Of a stretch of DNA of 64,000 nt, positions 18,942 to 27,538 are shown piece after piece. The stretch is taken from NCBI GenBank assembly GCA_038249195.1, contig JBBRWM010000006.1:62001-126000 (forward strand), written 5' to 3'. The notes beneath the pieces were generated by a model. The model saw only the letters and a program-made list of their open reading frames with translations, was not told where the DNA came from and did not search any database. Origin of the DNA: JAOUEA01 sp038249195. GTDB taxonomy: Bacteria; Actinomycetota; UBA4738; HRBIN12. Numbering within the stretch: the first letter of the stretch is position 1; each line of letters starts with the position of its first letter. The position numbers were made by a program, and so were the translations under genes.

Positions 18942-20666
18942 GTGAAGCCGAAGGTCTTGATCGCGAATCGAGGCGAGATCGCGGTGCGGATCATCCGCAC
19001 GTGTCGCGAACTCGGTCTGCCGAGCGTGGCCGTGTACTCCGACGCCGACCGCGACGCCCTGCACGTGGAGATGGCCGACCAGGCGTTCCGGATCGGCCCC
19101 GCCCAGGCGCTGGCTTCCTACCTCGATATCGGGGCGATCATCGAGGCCGCCCGTCGGGCGAAGGCCACCATGATCCACCCCGGCTACGGCTTCCTATCCG
19201 AGCGGGCCCAGTTCGCCGAGGCCGTGGAGACCGCGGGCCTCACGTTCGTGGGTCCCGGAGCCCGGGCCATCGAGATCATGGGCGACAAGGCGGCCGCGCG
19301 TCGAACGGCAGACGCCAGCGGCATGCCCATCGTGCCCGGCACGAGGGAGTCGGTGGACCTGCGCGGGGCGCGACGGCAGGCGGAGCGCATCGGGTTCCCC
19401 CTCCTCGTGAAGGCGGCCTTCGGCGGCGGCGGCAAGGGCATGCATGTCGTCCGCGACGCCGCTCACCTGGAGGAATCGCTCAAGCGCGCCGCCCGCGAGG
19501 CGCAGTCGTACTTCGGACGCCCCGAGGTATTCCTGGAACGCTACGTCGACGGCGCGCACCACGTCGAGGCCCAGATCCTCGCGGACGATCACGGGACCGT
19601 GGTGTTCCTGGGCGAACGGGACTGCTCCGTGCAACGCCGCCATCAGAAGCTCATCGAAGAGACGCCGTCCCCGGTCGTCGACGAGGCGCTGCGGGAACGG
19701 TTCCGCGAGGCCGCGCTGGCGCTCACGCGCGCCGCCGGCTACCGCAACGCCGGCACGATCGAATGCATCGTGGACGAGGACGGTTCGTTCTACTTCCTGG
19801 AGATGAACACCAGGCTGCAGGTGGAACACACGGTCACCGAGATGGTGAGCGGGCTGGACATCGTGGCCCTGCAGCTCGCGGTGGCCCAAGGCGAGCGGAT
19901 CGACCACCTCGACCCGCATCCACGCGGCCACGCGATCCAATGCCGCATCAACGCCGAGGATCCGGGCCGGAACTTCCTCCCGGGTCCCGGACGCATCACG
20001 CGCTTCGACGAGCCGGGAGGTCCCTTCGTGCGGCTCGACTCGGGGGTGCGGCGCGGAGACGAGATCACGGGCGATTACGACTCGATGTTCGCGAAGCTCG
20101 TCGTGTTCGGCGAGGACCGTGAGCAGGCACGCCGCAGGATGCTGCGCGCGCTGGGCGAATTCCGGGTCGAGGGCATCCCCACCACGATCCCGCTTCATCG
20201 ATGGATCCTCGGATCCAAGACGTTCAAGGCCGGGACCGCAACGACCACGTGGCTCGAGCACGCCCTCGCGGATGCCGAGATGCCCGCCCAGGTCGATCTG
20301 CAACCGGCCTCGGCAGGCCAACAGTCCGCGCGGCCGGCCGACCTCCTGATCGAGGTGGACGGTCGCCGCGTCCCCGTGCGCGTCTTCGACGAGCGACGCG
20401 ATCAGGCGCCGAAGCCCCCGGCGGCTCACGACGCGCACCGCGGCAAGCACGTGCACGGCCTCGTGACTGCCCCGATGCAGGGCACGATCCTCAAGGTGCT
20501 CGCGGAGAAGGGCCAGGCCATCGAGGCGGGGGACGTGATCTGCATCCTCGAGGCGATGAAGATGGAGAACCACATCGCCTCCACGCGCGAGGGCGAGGTT
20601 ACGGAGCTGCCCATCCGCGTGGGCCAAGTCGTGGAGTTCGGTCAGACCCTCGCCGTGATCGACTAG
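18942..20666 (+). CDS. pccA: Acyl/propionyl-CoA carboxylase alpha subunit (biotin carboxylase + biotin carrier)
   Basis: A 574-residue protein. Biotin carboxylase domain (about 1-450): LIANRGEIAVR, ATP-grasp GGGGKGMHVV, HHVEAQILADDHG, GERDCSVQRRHQKLIEE, EMNTRLQVEH. The C-terminal carrier domain (about 500-574) has EAMKMENH with biotin on Lys540. It carboxylates biotin with bicarbonate and ATP and hands it to the carboxyltransferase at 724. GTG at 18942 fits the family start (VKPKVLIANRG). Confidence 0.93.
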   Translation: MKPKVLIANRGEIAVRIIRTCRELGLPSVAVYSDADRDALHVEMADQAFRIGPAQALASYLDIGAIIEAARRAKATMIHPGYGFLSERAQFAEAVETAGLTFVGPGARAIEIMGDKAAARRTADASGMPIVPGTRESVDLRGARRQAERIGFPLLVKAAFGGGGKGMHVVRDAAHLEESLKRAAREAQSYFGRPEVFLERYVDGAHHVEAQILADDHGTVVFLGERDCSVQRRHQKLIEETPSPVVDEALRERFREAALALTRAAGYRNAGTIECIVDEDGSFYFLEMNTRLQVEHTVTEMVSGLDIVALQLAVAQGERIDHLDPHPRGHAIQCRINAEDPGRNFLPGPGRITRFDEPGGPFVRLDSGVRRGDEITGDYDSMFAKLVVFGEDREQARRRMLRALGEFRVEGIPTTIPLHRWILGSKTFKAGTATTTWLEHALADAEMPAQVDLQPASAGQQSARPADLLIEVDGRRVPVRVFDERRDQAPKPPAAHDAHRGKHVHGLVTAPMQGTILKVLAEKGQAIEAGDVICILEAMKMENHIASTREGEVTELPIRVGQVVEFGQTLAVID

Positions 20667-20688
20667 CGCGAGCTCGCTTGCCGCACGA

Positions 20689-20772
20689 TCAGCGGTACTG
20701 CGCGAGGAAGCCGCGCTCGGTGACCCAGAGCGCGGTGTCGTCGGTAGGGATGAGCCGTCCCTCTTCCGTCAC
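20689..20772 (-). CDS. Candidate 27-residue peptide coupled to F420 reductase
   Basis: A short open frame whose GTG overlaps the TGA of the F420-NADP reductase gene (GTGA, 20769-20772), the same coupling used by genes elsewhere in this window. It reads VTEEGRLIPTDDTALW.., ending RGFLAQYR. It could be a real small protein, an old frameshifted extension, or chance. No homologue is known to me. Confidence 0.35.
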   Translation of the reverse strand: MTEEGRLIPTDDTALWVTERGFLAQYR

Positions 20773-21449
20773 GGACGGCCCCACGCGTCCCTTCCCGAGA
20801 TGCGGAACCCGGCGTCGTGCACCTTGTAGCGGCGGTTCACGCTGATCAGCAGCGCCGTGAGAGTCTCGGTGACGCGCGCCATGGACAGGGCGCCGCAGTC
20901 GACCCACCGCAACCCGGGGATCTGTTCGAACAGCGCCCCCACGGCGGCCTTGGCGTCGGCATCGTCGCCGCAGAGCAGGACGTCGGAGTCGATGGTGGAG
21001 CCCAGATCCTTGAGCGCAGAGGCCGCTATCGTGTGGAACCCCGCCACCAGGCGGACGTCGGCGCCGAGGATCGCGCGGGCCTGCTCGGCGGCGGATCCCG
21101 CCCAGGGCCGCAGCACCTCCCACGCCTTCCCCCCCACCGCCGTCGCGAGCGGGCTCGTGGCATCTAGCACCACGGCCCCGGGACGCAGCGAACCCTTCAC
21201 CGACCGGTAGATCTCCGCCTGGCCTGCGTAGGGAACGGTCACGAACACCATGTCGGCGGACGCTGCGGCCTTCTCGTTCCCCGTCCCTTCCACGGCGACC
21301 CCACCGAGGGCCGCCGCGGCCTTCGCGCCCGACTGAGCGCCGCGCGTCTCGTCGCGCGATCCGATCACGACGTGATGCCCGGCGGCACCCAGGCGGAGCG
21401 CGATGCCGAAGCCCTCTGCGCCCGAGCCCCCGATCACCGCCACGTCCAC
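20769..21449 (-). CDS. npdG: NADPH-dependent F420 reductase (F420:NADP oxidoreductase)
   Basis: A 226-residue enzyme that transfers hydride between coenzyme F420 and NADP. Seen: N-terminal VDVAVIGGSGAEGFGIALRL (NADP-binding Rossmann motif with the GGSGAEG form typical of Fno), HHVVIGSRDE, FVTVPYAGQ, and SVNRRYKVHDAGFRISG at the end. It indicates that the organism makes F420. The GTG at 21449 is leaderless, which decides the start. Confidence 0.85.
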   Translation of the reverse strand: MDVAVIGGSGAEGFGIALRLGAAGHHVVIGSRDETRGAQSGAKAAAALGGVAVEGTGNEKAAASADMVFVTVPYAGQAEIYRSVKGSLRPGAVVLDATSPLATAVGGKAWEVLRPWAGSAAEQARAILGADVRLVAGFHTIAASALKDLGSTIDSDVLLCGDDADAKAAVGALFEQIPGLRWVDCGALSMARVTETLTALLISVNRRYKVHDAGFRISGRDAWGRP

Positions 21450-21456
21450 GCACCGG

Positions 21457-21462
21457 AGCCTA
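21457..21462 (-). promoter_or_regulatory. -10 element, leaderless start of F420 reductase gene
   Basis: TAGGCT on the minus strand, 7 bases before the GTG at 21449. Confidence 0.6.
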
Positions 21463-21491
21463 ACGGGTCGCGTGCCGGTGCCGGGAAGGAC

Positions 21492-21522
21492 GATGGCGCC
21501 GGGGCTTCGCCCCGGCGCCATC
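21492..21522 (-). terminator. Strong intrinsic terminator-like hairpin
   Basis: GATGGCGCCGGGGC (21492-21505) pairs perfectly with GCCCCGGCGCCATC (21509-21522) around a UUC loop, a 14-bp stem. It lies 22 bases past the stop of the DUF4397 gene and should end its transcript before the F420 reductase promoter. A short T-containing stretch (TCGTCCTTCC) follows on the minus strand. Confidence 0.8.
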
Positions 21523-21544
21523 ATCTGAGGGGAGTGGATCTGAC

Positions 21545-22222
21545 CTAGCCGTGCTGGCCAACCCATACGGGGACGACCGCGAGGCTGAAGCCGGAGCTGG
21601 CGTTGCCCCAGGCGTAGACCTGGTAGGCGTAGCCTGTCTCCGTCTTCAGCGTGGCCGGCCCGATCACGGCCTTGGAACTGCCGGGCAGGGTTACCTTCAC
21701 GCGGTAGTTCCCTTCGGGAACCGTCCACACCCGCTTATGCCCCCACGTGAATCGGTTCCCGCGGTTGAGCGGCGACCCGTTGGCCCACACGTTCACGGCC
21801 GGTGCCTGAGCGGTGTGCCGAACCTGCAGGCGAACGTCGCCACGGCTCACCTTGGAGACGTCGTTGGTGAAGATCTTCAGGTTGGGCGTGCCCGAGGCGT
21901 TCAGATTGGCGACCACGGTGTAGTTGCGGCCACCCGACAACGCGGCGTTGGCCTTGAGGATCGCCGGTGAGCACTTCGCGCCCGCGGCGACCACGGCGAG
22001 GTGGTAGGTCGCCGCCGGCAGTTCGATCCCGGACACGACATCCCCCGGCATGAAGTCCGGGATCGCCGTCGATCCGTTCACGCAGACATCCACGGCGAGG
22101 CCGGGGATCCCGTGCACCACGCTGAGCGTGGCCATCCTCTGGTGCGCCGAGGCCGTGCTCGCCCCGAAGATCGTGAGCGTGGCCGCCACGGTGACGGCCA
22201 GCGCAAGCATCCGCTTCCGCAT
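21545..22222 (-). CDS. Secreted DUF4397-domain protein
   Basis: A 225-residue exported protein. Signal peptide residues 1-26 ends ASTASA before HQRMATLSV. VVHGIPGLAVDVCVNG opens a DUF4397 domain and VRLQVRHTAQAPAVNVWANG repeats the theme in the second half, so two similar beta modules are present. The end, FSLAVVPVWVGQ, is hydrophobic without an anchor. Function of this family is not established. A good ribosome site (GGAGGAG) precedes the ATG and a strong terminator follows. Confidence 0.85.
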   Translation of the reverse strand: MRKRMLALAVTVAATLTIFGASTASAHQRMATLSVVHGIPGLAVDVCVNGSTAIPDFMPGDVVSGIELPAATYHLAVVAAGAKCSPAILKANAALSGGRNYTVVANLNASGTPNLKIFTNDVSKVSRGDVRLQVRHTAQAPAVNVWANGSPLNRGNRFTWGHKRVWTVPEGNYRVKVTLPGSSKAVIGPATLKTETGYAYQVYAWGNASSGFSLAVVPVWVGQHG

Positions 22223-22341
22223 CGCTCCTCCTTCCTCCCCCTTCCGGGGGATGGTCGATGTAGGGCGCATGCGCACGCCCTCCCACGTCGGATCGCCCCG
22301 CGAGCGTCGTGCATGGGTTCCATGCCCGTGGACGTCCGCGC

Positions 22342-22347
22342 TAGGGT
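22342..22347 (+). promoter_or_regulatory. -10 element before 52-residue membrane protein
   Basis: TAGGGT ends 8 bases before the ATG at 22356, giving a leaderless or nearly leaderless transcript. Confidence 0.5.
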
Positions 22348-22355
22348 CCTGCGCC

Positions 22356-22514
22356 ATGGGCACGCTGATCAGCCTGGTCGAGCTGCTCGTAGGTCTGGGG
22401 TGCATCGGGGGCGCGATCGTCGTGTTCCGCGCGGGTGGATCCAGCATCCTGGGCGTGGCGCTGCTGATCGCGGGTGCGGCCGCCGCCGGCCACGCCGTCA
22501 CGGCCCTCGCCTGA
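22356..22514 (+). CDS. Small membrane protein, 52 residues
   Basis: Two hydrophobic helices fill the protein (about 4-25 and 30-50), joined by FRAGGSSI. The promoter element directly ahead supports that it is expressed. No family is recognised. It converges on the mutase gene with a hairpin between the stops. Confidence 0.6.
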   Translation: MGTLISLVELLVGLGCIGGAIVVFRAGGSSILGVALLIAGAAAAGHAVTALA

Positions 22515-22516
22515 GG

Positions 22517-22531
22517 AGTCCGTTACGGACT
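22517..22531. terminator. Hairpin between converging genes
   Basis: AGTCCG (22517-22522), loop TTA, CGGACT (22526-22531): a perfect 6-bp stem that starts just after the small membrane protein stop and runs into the mutase stop codon. Possibly a weak bidirectional terminator. Confidence 0.45.
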
Positions 22532-24119
22532 AGTGGGTGGGGCGGTACTCCCCGAAGACGTCTCGGAGCGCATCGGATACCTCGCCCAGGGTGGCCCGGG
22601 CCGCCAGGGCCTCCTTCATGGACGGCAGGAGGTTGCCGGTGCCGCGGGCCGTCTCGGTGACGGCGGCAAGCGCGGCGGCAACCGCCTCACCGTCGCGGTC
22701 CGCCCGCAAGGCCTCGAGTCGGCGCACCTGGGCCGCGACCTCGGACTCGCCGATCCGCTGGAGCGGCACCGGCTGCTCGTCGGGATCGACGTAACGGTTC
22801 ACGCCCACCACGATCCGTTCCCCCGACTCGATCCCCTGCTGGATCCGGAACGCCGCCTCGTGGATCTCGTCCTGGTAGAACCCCGCCTCGATCGCGCTGA
22901 CGGCGCCGCCCATCGCCTCCACGCGCTCGAGGTAGTCGCGCGCGAGACGCTCCAGGTCGAGCGTGAGCGACTCGACGAAGAAGGACCCGGCGAGCGGGTC
23001 GAGGGTCTCGGTGACCCCGGTCTCGTTGCCGACGATCTGTTGCGTGCGCAGGGCGATGGTGGCGCTGTGCTCCGTGGGCAATGCGAGCGCCTCGTCGAAG
23101 GCGTTGGTGTGCAGGGATTGTGTGCCTCCCAGCACTGCGGCGAGGGCCTCCAGCGCCGTCCGCACGATGTTGTTCTCGGGCTGTTGCGCGGTGAGGGTCG
23201 CGCCGCCGGTCTGCGTGTGGAACCGGAGCATGCCGCTTCGCGGATCCTTGGCGTCGAAGCGCTCGGTCATGATCGAGGACCAGAGCCGGCGGGCCGCACG
23301 GAACTTGGCCACCTCCTCGAAGAAGTTCATGTGGCACGCGAAGAAGAAGGAGAGCCGTGGTGCCACGTCGTCCACCGCGAGGCCGGCATCCACCGCGGCC
23401 CGGACGTACGCGATGCCGTCGGCGAGCGTGAACGCGATCTCCTGGGCCGCCGTCGCGCCCGCCTCCCGCATGTGGTACCCGCTGATAGAGATCGTGTTCC
23501 ACCGCGGGAGGCGCGCGCCGCAGTAGGCGAAGAGGTCGGTGACCAGGCGCATCGAGGGCTCGGGTGGGTAGATGTAGGTGCCGCGGGCCGCGTATTCCTT
23601 GAGGATGTCGTTCTGCACCGTGCCGCTGAGGTCCGAAGGCCCCACGCCCTGACGCTCGGCGACGAGCTCGTACAGCAAAAGGAGGATCGGGGCGGTGGCG
23701 TTGATCGTCATCGAGGTGGAGACGGCGTCCAGGGGGATCTCGTGGAAGAGCCGCTCCATGTCGTCCAGCGAATCGATCGCGACACCCGTCTTGCCCACCT
23801 CCCCCTCGGCGCGGGGGTGGTCGGAGTCCAGGCCCATCTGCGTCGGCAGATCGAAGGCGACGGACAGGCCGGTCTGTCCCTGCTCGAGCAGGTAGCGGAA
23901 CCGGACGTTCGTCTCGTCCGCGGTCGCCATGCCCGCGTACTGGCGCATCGTCCACAGGCGGGCGCGATACATCGAGGCGTACACGCCGCGTGTGTACGGC
24001 GGCTCGCCGGCCACGCCCAGATCGGTCGCCGGATCGAAACCGCGATCCGCGAGGTCCTCCCGCGTGTACACGGGCTGCAGCTCGATGCCGGAGTCGGTCC
24101 GCCGCTCGTCGCTCATCAC
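22530..24119 (-). CDS. mcmA1: Methylmalonyl-CoA mutase, large (catalytic) subunit
   Basis: A 529-residue TIM-barrel subunit that lacks the B12-binding domain; that domain is a separate gene at 42511. It rearranges methylmalonyl-CoA to succinyl-CoA. MRQYAG (Tyr61), PPEPSMR (Arg191) and SGYHMREAG (Tyr215/His216) match the methylmalonyl-CoA-contacting Tyr89, Arg207, Tyr243 and His244 of the Propionibacterium enzyme. Isobutyryl-CoA mutases have Phe and Gln at the first two, so the methylmalonyl assignment is well supported. GTG at 24119 and ATG at 24116 are both possible starts, right after a -10 element. Confidence 0.92.
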   Translation of the reverse strand: MMSDERRTDSGIELQPVYTREDLADRGFDPATDLGVAGEPPYTRGVYASMYRARLWTMRQYAGMATADETNVRFRYLLEQGQTGLSVAFDLPTQMGLDSDHPRAEGEVGKTGVAIDSLDDMERLFHEIPLDAVSTSMTINATAPILLLLYELVAERQGVGPSDLSGTVQNDILKEYAARGTYIYPPEPSMRLVTDLFAYCGARLPRWNTISISGYHMREAGATAAQEIAFTLADGIAYVRAAVDAGLAVDDVAPRLSFFFACHMNFFEEVAKFRAARRLWSSIMTERFDAKDPRSGMLRFHTQTGGATLTAQQPENNIVRTALEALAAVLGGTQSLHTNAFDEALALPTEHSATIALRTQQIVGNETGVTETLDPLAGSFFVESLTLDLERLARDYLERVEAMGGAVSAIEAGFYQDEIHEAAFRIQQGIESGERIVVGVNRYVDPDEQPVPLQRIGESEVAAQVRRLEALRADRDGEAVAAALAAVTETARGTGNLLPSMKEALAARATLGEVSDALRDVFGEYRPTH

Positions 24120-24124
24120 GCGCC

Positions 24125-24130
24125 AGCCTA
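24125..24130 (-). promoter_or_regulatory. -10 element, leaderless start of mutase large subunit
   Basis: TAGGCT on the minus strand, 5 bases before GTG 24119 and 8 before ATG 24116. Confidence 0.6.
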
Positions 24131-24171
24131 ACGCCGGTGGGAGCAGGCCCGTCGGTCGCCCCGCGGCCCGC

Positions 24172-24177
24172 TAGTGT
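24172..24177 (+). promoter_or_regulatory. -10 element, leaderless start of O-methyltransferase gene
   Basis: TAGTGT ends 6 bases before the ATG at 24184. Confidence 0.6.
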
Positions 24178-24183
24178 CAACTC

Positions 24184-24822
24184 ATGGACATCACCGATCC
24201 CCGTATCGATTCGTACCTCCGTTCCCTCCAGGCGCGCCACGACGAGGCCGTGCTCCTCGAGATGGAGGCCGAGGGTGAGCGCCGCGGCTTCCCCATCGTG
24301 GGGCGCAACGTCGGCGTCACGCTCGAGCTGCTGGCGCGCTCGATCGGGGCGAGCACGGTGTTCGAGCTCGGATCGGGGTTCGGCTACTCCGCCTATTGGT
24401 TCGCGCGCGCGGTTGGCCCCGAGGGTGAGGTGCATTGCACGGACGGCGATCCTGAGAACGAGGTCGCCGCCGCCGGCTTCCTCGCGCGTGCCGGCCTCGT
24501 GGACCGCATCCGCTACCACGTCGGCGACGCCGTGTCCTGGCTCGCCGAGACCCCAGGGACGTTCGACGTCGTCTACGACGACATCGACAAGGAGGGGTAC
24601 CCCGACGCGTGGCGAGCGGCGTGCGAGCGCGTACGCCTGGGCGGGCTCTACCTGTGCGACAACGTCCTGTGGTCGGGCCGCGTGCCCCCCGACGGCGACG
24701 CCCCCGACGCCGTCACGGATGCGATCCGCGAACACAACGCCATGATCGCGGCCGACGAGCGGTTCGTATCGTCGATCCTGCCGATCCGCGACGGGGTCAT
24801 GGTGGCCCTGCGGATCGCCTGA
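24184..24822 (+). CDS. O-methyltransferase, class I SAM-dependent (family 3-like)
   Basis: A 212-residue methyltransferase. The SAM site is seen in VFELGSGFGYSAYWFARAVG (about 59-78) with VHCTDGD as the acidic strand-2 end. DVVYDDIDKEGYP (about 124-136) holds the Asp cluster that binds metal in caffeoyl-CoA-type O-methyltransferases, and LYLCDNVLWSGRV follows. The substrate is unknown, probably a small catechol-like compound. It is divergent from the mutase gene. Confidence 0.8.
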   Translation: MDITDPRIDSYLRSLQARHDEAVLLEMEAEGERRGFPIVGRNVGVTLELLARSIGASTVFELGSGFGYSAYWFARAVGPEGEVHCTDGDPENEVAAAGFLARAGLVDRIRYHVGDAVSWLAETPGTFDVVYDDIDKEGYPDAWRAACERVRLGGLYLCDNVLWSGRVPPDGDAPDAVTDAIREHNAMIAADERFVSSILPIRDGVMVALRIA

Positions 24823-24854
24823 GGCGGGCTCGGTCGGGGGTGGACGTTCCGCAG

Positions 24855-24916
24855 TAGACTCCGCGCGGCCCGCTGGACGCTCCGGTCCGCGGCGGCCGGG
24901 CCGGGCGCGATAGATT
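24855..24916 (+). promoter_or_regulatory. Possible tandem -10 elements upstream of sdhCDAB
   Basis: TAGACT (24855-24860) and TAGATT (24911-24916) both resemble -10 hexamers in the 109-base gap before sdhC at 24932. The second leaves a short leader. No convincing -35 boxes were found. Confidence 0.4.
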
Positions 24917-24931
24917 GAAGGCGATCCCATC

Positions 24932-25336
24932 GTGGCGACTCGACTCCGCAAGAAGAAGGACGACTACGGCTCCGTCTATAAGGGGCATCCGGGGCAATGG
25001 TCGTGGCTCGTCCACCGCGTGACGGGCGTCGCGATCATCCTGTTCCTCTTCGCTCACGTCGTGGACACCGCGGTGATCGGCTGGGGCCCCGGGGCGTACA
25101 ACAAGGTCATCGCCGCCTACGAGAACCCCTACGTGCGTCTGCTCGAACTCGGCCTCGTGGCGGCGGTGCTCTACCACTCGTTCAACGGCATCAAGATCAC
25201 GATCATCGACTTCTTCCCCAGGACCGCGCGGTACGTGAAGGGGATGTCCATCGCGACGCTCGCGCTCTTCATCGCCGCGATGATCCCGATCACCCTCATC
25301 ATGGGCAAGCAGGCCCTCGACCTGTTGCGGGCGTGA
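24932..25336 (+). CDS. sdhC: Succinate dehydrogenase cytochrome b556 subunit
   Basis: A 134-residue protein with three membrane helices. QWSWLVHRVTGVAIILFLFA begins helix I, and FAHVVDTAV carries a candidate heme-ligand His. It anchors SdhAB and binds quinone with SdhD. GTG start at 24932 with a weak GAAGG upstream; first gene of sdhCDAB. Its stop overlaps the sdhD start by 4 bases. Confidence 0.88.
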   Translation: MATRLRKKKDDYGSVYKGHPGQWSWLVHRVTGVAIILFLFAHVVDTAVIGWGPGAYNKVIAAYENPYVRLLELGLVAAVLYHSFNGIKITIIDFFPRTARYVKGMSIATLALFIAAMIPITLIMGKQALDLLRA

Positions 25337-25797
25337 GGCGGGTGGCCACCGAGACCCCCGTGCGCGCACCGGACCCGCCGAGCCCTTCCGGCGGCGGCCG
25401 GCGAGACCTGCCCACGGGCCGCGAGCGGCCCGTGGGCGGCTTCGAGCTGTGGGCCTGGTTGTTCATGCGCATCAGCGGCCTGGTGCTGCTGATCCTGGCT
25501 GTGGGCCACGTGCTGATCATGCACGTCCCCGACGGCGGCGTGGGCCGCGTGAACTTCGCGTTCGTGGCGCTGCGTTGGCAGAGCCCGTTCTGGCGCACCT
25601 GGGACTGGATGATGCTCACGCTCGCGTTGATCCACGGCATCAACGGGCTGCGCAACATCACGCTGGACTACGTACGCAGGCCGGGCGTGCGCTTCGCCGC
25701 CAACATGGTGTTCTACGCGCTGGGGTTCGCGCTGTTCGTGCTCGGCTCGGTGATCGTGTTGACCTTCGACCCATCCAAGTGGCCGGGGGCCGTCTGA
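25333..25797 (+). CDS. sdhD: Succinate dehydrogenase membrane anchor subunit
   Basis: A 154-residue protein. After a Pro/Arg-rich N-terminus (about 1-38), three membrane helices follow: LFMRISGLVLLILAVGHVLI with a candidate heme His, then TWDWMMLTLALIHGINGLRN, then the last helix near 126-145. GTG at 25333 overlaps the sdhC stop (GTGA); a second in-frame GTG lies 9 bases on. It works with SdhC as quinone site and membrane anchor. Confidence 0.87.
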   Translation: MRRVATETPVRAPDPPSPSGGGRRDLPTGRERPVGGFELWAWLFMRISGLVLLILAVGHVLIMHVPDGGVGRVNFAFVALRWQSPFWRTWDWMMLTLALIHGINGLRNITLDYVRRPGVRFAANMVFYALGFALFVLGSVIVLTFDPSKWPGAV

Positions 25798-25798
25798 G

Positions 25799-27538
25799 AT
25801 GGTGACCACGCACACGTACGACGCCGTGATCGTGGGCGCCGGCGGGGCCGGCATGCGCGCGGCCATCGAGACCAGCAGCCACGTCCGCACGGCCGTGATC
25901 TCCAAGCTCTATCCCACCCGCTCGCATACGGGCGCCGCCCAGGGCGGGGTGTGTGCCGCGCTCGGCAACGTGGAGGAGGACTCGCCCGAGTGGCATGCCT
26001 TCGACACCGTGAAGGGCGGCGACTACCTGAGCGATCAGCCCGCCGCGCAGCTGCTGACCGAAGAGGCCGTGGACGCGATCATCGAGCTGGAGCACTTCGG
26101 GCTGCCCTTCAACCGCACCCCCGAAGGGAAGATCGACCAGCGCAGGTTCGGGGGGCACACCGCGAACCACGGCGAGCGGCCCGTGAAGCGCGCGTGCTAC
26201 GCCGCGGACCGCACCGGTCACATGATCTTGCAGACGCTCTACCAGCAGTGCGTGAAGCGCGACGTCCGCTTCTTCAACGAGTTCTACTGCCTCGATCTGC
26301 TGCGCGATGACCACGGGCACGCGGCCGGCGTGGTGGCCTACGAGCTCGCCTCGGGCGAGATCCACGTCTTCCGGGCCAAGGGCGTGCTCTTCGCCACCGG
26401 CGGCTACGGCCGGATGTTCAAGGTGAGCTCCAACGCGCACGCGCTCACGGGCGACGGCCCCGCGGTCGCCTGGCGCCGCGGCATCCCGCTGGAGGACATG
26501 GAGATGTTCCAGTTCCACCCCACGGGCCTGTACAAGCTGGGGGTGCTGCTGTCGGAGGCGGCGCGGGGCGAAGGCGCCATCGTCCGGAACAAGGACGGCG
26601 AGCGTTTCATGGAACGCTACGCGCCCACCATCAAGGACCTCGCGCCACGTGACATGGTGAGCCGCGCGATCTACCAGGAGATCAGGGAGGGCCGCGGCGA
26701 CGGCCCGAACGGCGACTACGTCTACCTCGACCTCACGCACCTGCCGTCGGCGCTGATCGAGGAGAAGCTGCCCGACATCACGGAGTTCGCGCGCGTCTAC
26801 CTGCAGGTGGAACCCACCACGCAGCCGGTCCCGATCCAGCCCACCGCCCACTACGCCATGGGCGGCATCCCCACGGACACCGACGCCCGGGTGGTGGTGG
26901 GGCCCGAGGAGACGCCCGTGCCGGGGCTGTACGCCGCCGGCGAGTGCGCGTGCGTGTCGGTGCACGGCGCCAACCGACTGGGGACGAACTCCCTGCTCGA
27001 CATCGTGGTCTTCGGCCGGCGCGGCGGCGCGCACCTCGCCCGCTACGCCCAGGAGGTGGACCTCCCGCGGGCGCCCGAGCACCCCGCGGAGCGCGCGCTC
27101 GGCCTCGTGAACGCCATCTTGACGCGGGGGCGGGGCGAGAACGCGGCGGACATCCGCAGGGAGTTGCAGGAAGGCATGTTCGACCTCGCCTTCGTGGTGC
27201 GCTCGGAGGAGAGCCTCGCGAAGATGCAGGGGGTCCTGGGCGGGCTGTGCGAGCGCTACGAGCGCGTCGCGATCACCGACAAGGGCGGCGTGTACAACAC
27301 CGACCTGATGGAGACCGTGGAGCTGGGCTTCCTGCTGGACTGCGCGAACGCATTGGTGGTGGCCGCCCGGGCGCGCACGGAGAGCCGCGGCGCGCACTAC
27401 CGCGAGGACCATCCCTTGCGCGACGACGCCAACTGGCTCAAGCACACCCTTGCGTACCGGGCGGACGACGGCGCCGTCACGCTCGACTACAAACCGGTGA
27501 AGCTCGGTCCCTACGTCCCCATGGAGCGCAAGTACTGA
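25799..27538 (+). CDS. sdhA: Succinate dehydrogenase flavoprotein subunit
   Basis: A 579-residue flavoprotein that oxidises succinate to fumarate. Seen: FAD-binding VIVGAGGAGMRA at the start, RSHTGAAQGG with the His that carries covalent FAD, HPTGLY, and HGANRLGTNSLLDIVVFG. C-terminal RTESRGAHYREDHP is typical for SdhA. It starts 1 base after sdhD and overlaps sdhB by 1 base (TGATG). Confidence 0.95.
   Translation: MVTTHTYDAVIVGAGGAGMRAAIETSSHVRTAVISKLYPTRSHTGAAQGGVCAALGNVEEDSPEWHAFDTVKGGDYLSDQPAAQLLTEEAVDAIIELEHFGLPFNRTPEGKIDQRRFGGHTANHGERPVKRACYAADRTGHMILQTLYQQCVKRDVRFFNEFYCLDLLRDDHGHAAGVVAYELASGEIHVFRAKGVLFATGGYGRMFKVSSNAHALTGDGPAVAWRRGIPLEDMEMFQFHPTGLYKLGVLLSEAARGEGAIVRNKDGERFMERYAPTIKDLAPRDMVSRAIYQEIREGRGDGPNGDYVYLDLTHLPSALIEEKLPDITEFARVYLQVEPTTQPVPIQPTAHYAMGGIPTDTDARVVVGPEETPVPGLYAAGECACVSVHGANRLGTNSLLDIVVFGRRGGAHLARYAQEVDLPRAPEHPAERALGLVNAILTRGRGENAADIRRELQEGMFDLAFVVRSEESLAKMQGVLGGLCERYERVAITDKGGVYNTDLMETVELGFLLDCANALVVAARARTESRGAHYREDHPLRDDANWLKHTLAYRADDGAVTLDYKPVKLGPYVPMERKY

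Noticed and set aside
22687..24951. 754-codon minus-strand frame overlapping the mutase and the O-methyltransferase
   Set aside because: It is a frame shadow of the mutase gene and spans a divergent promoter region.
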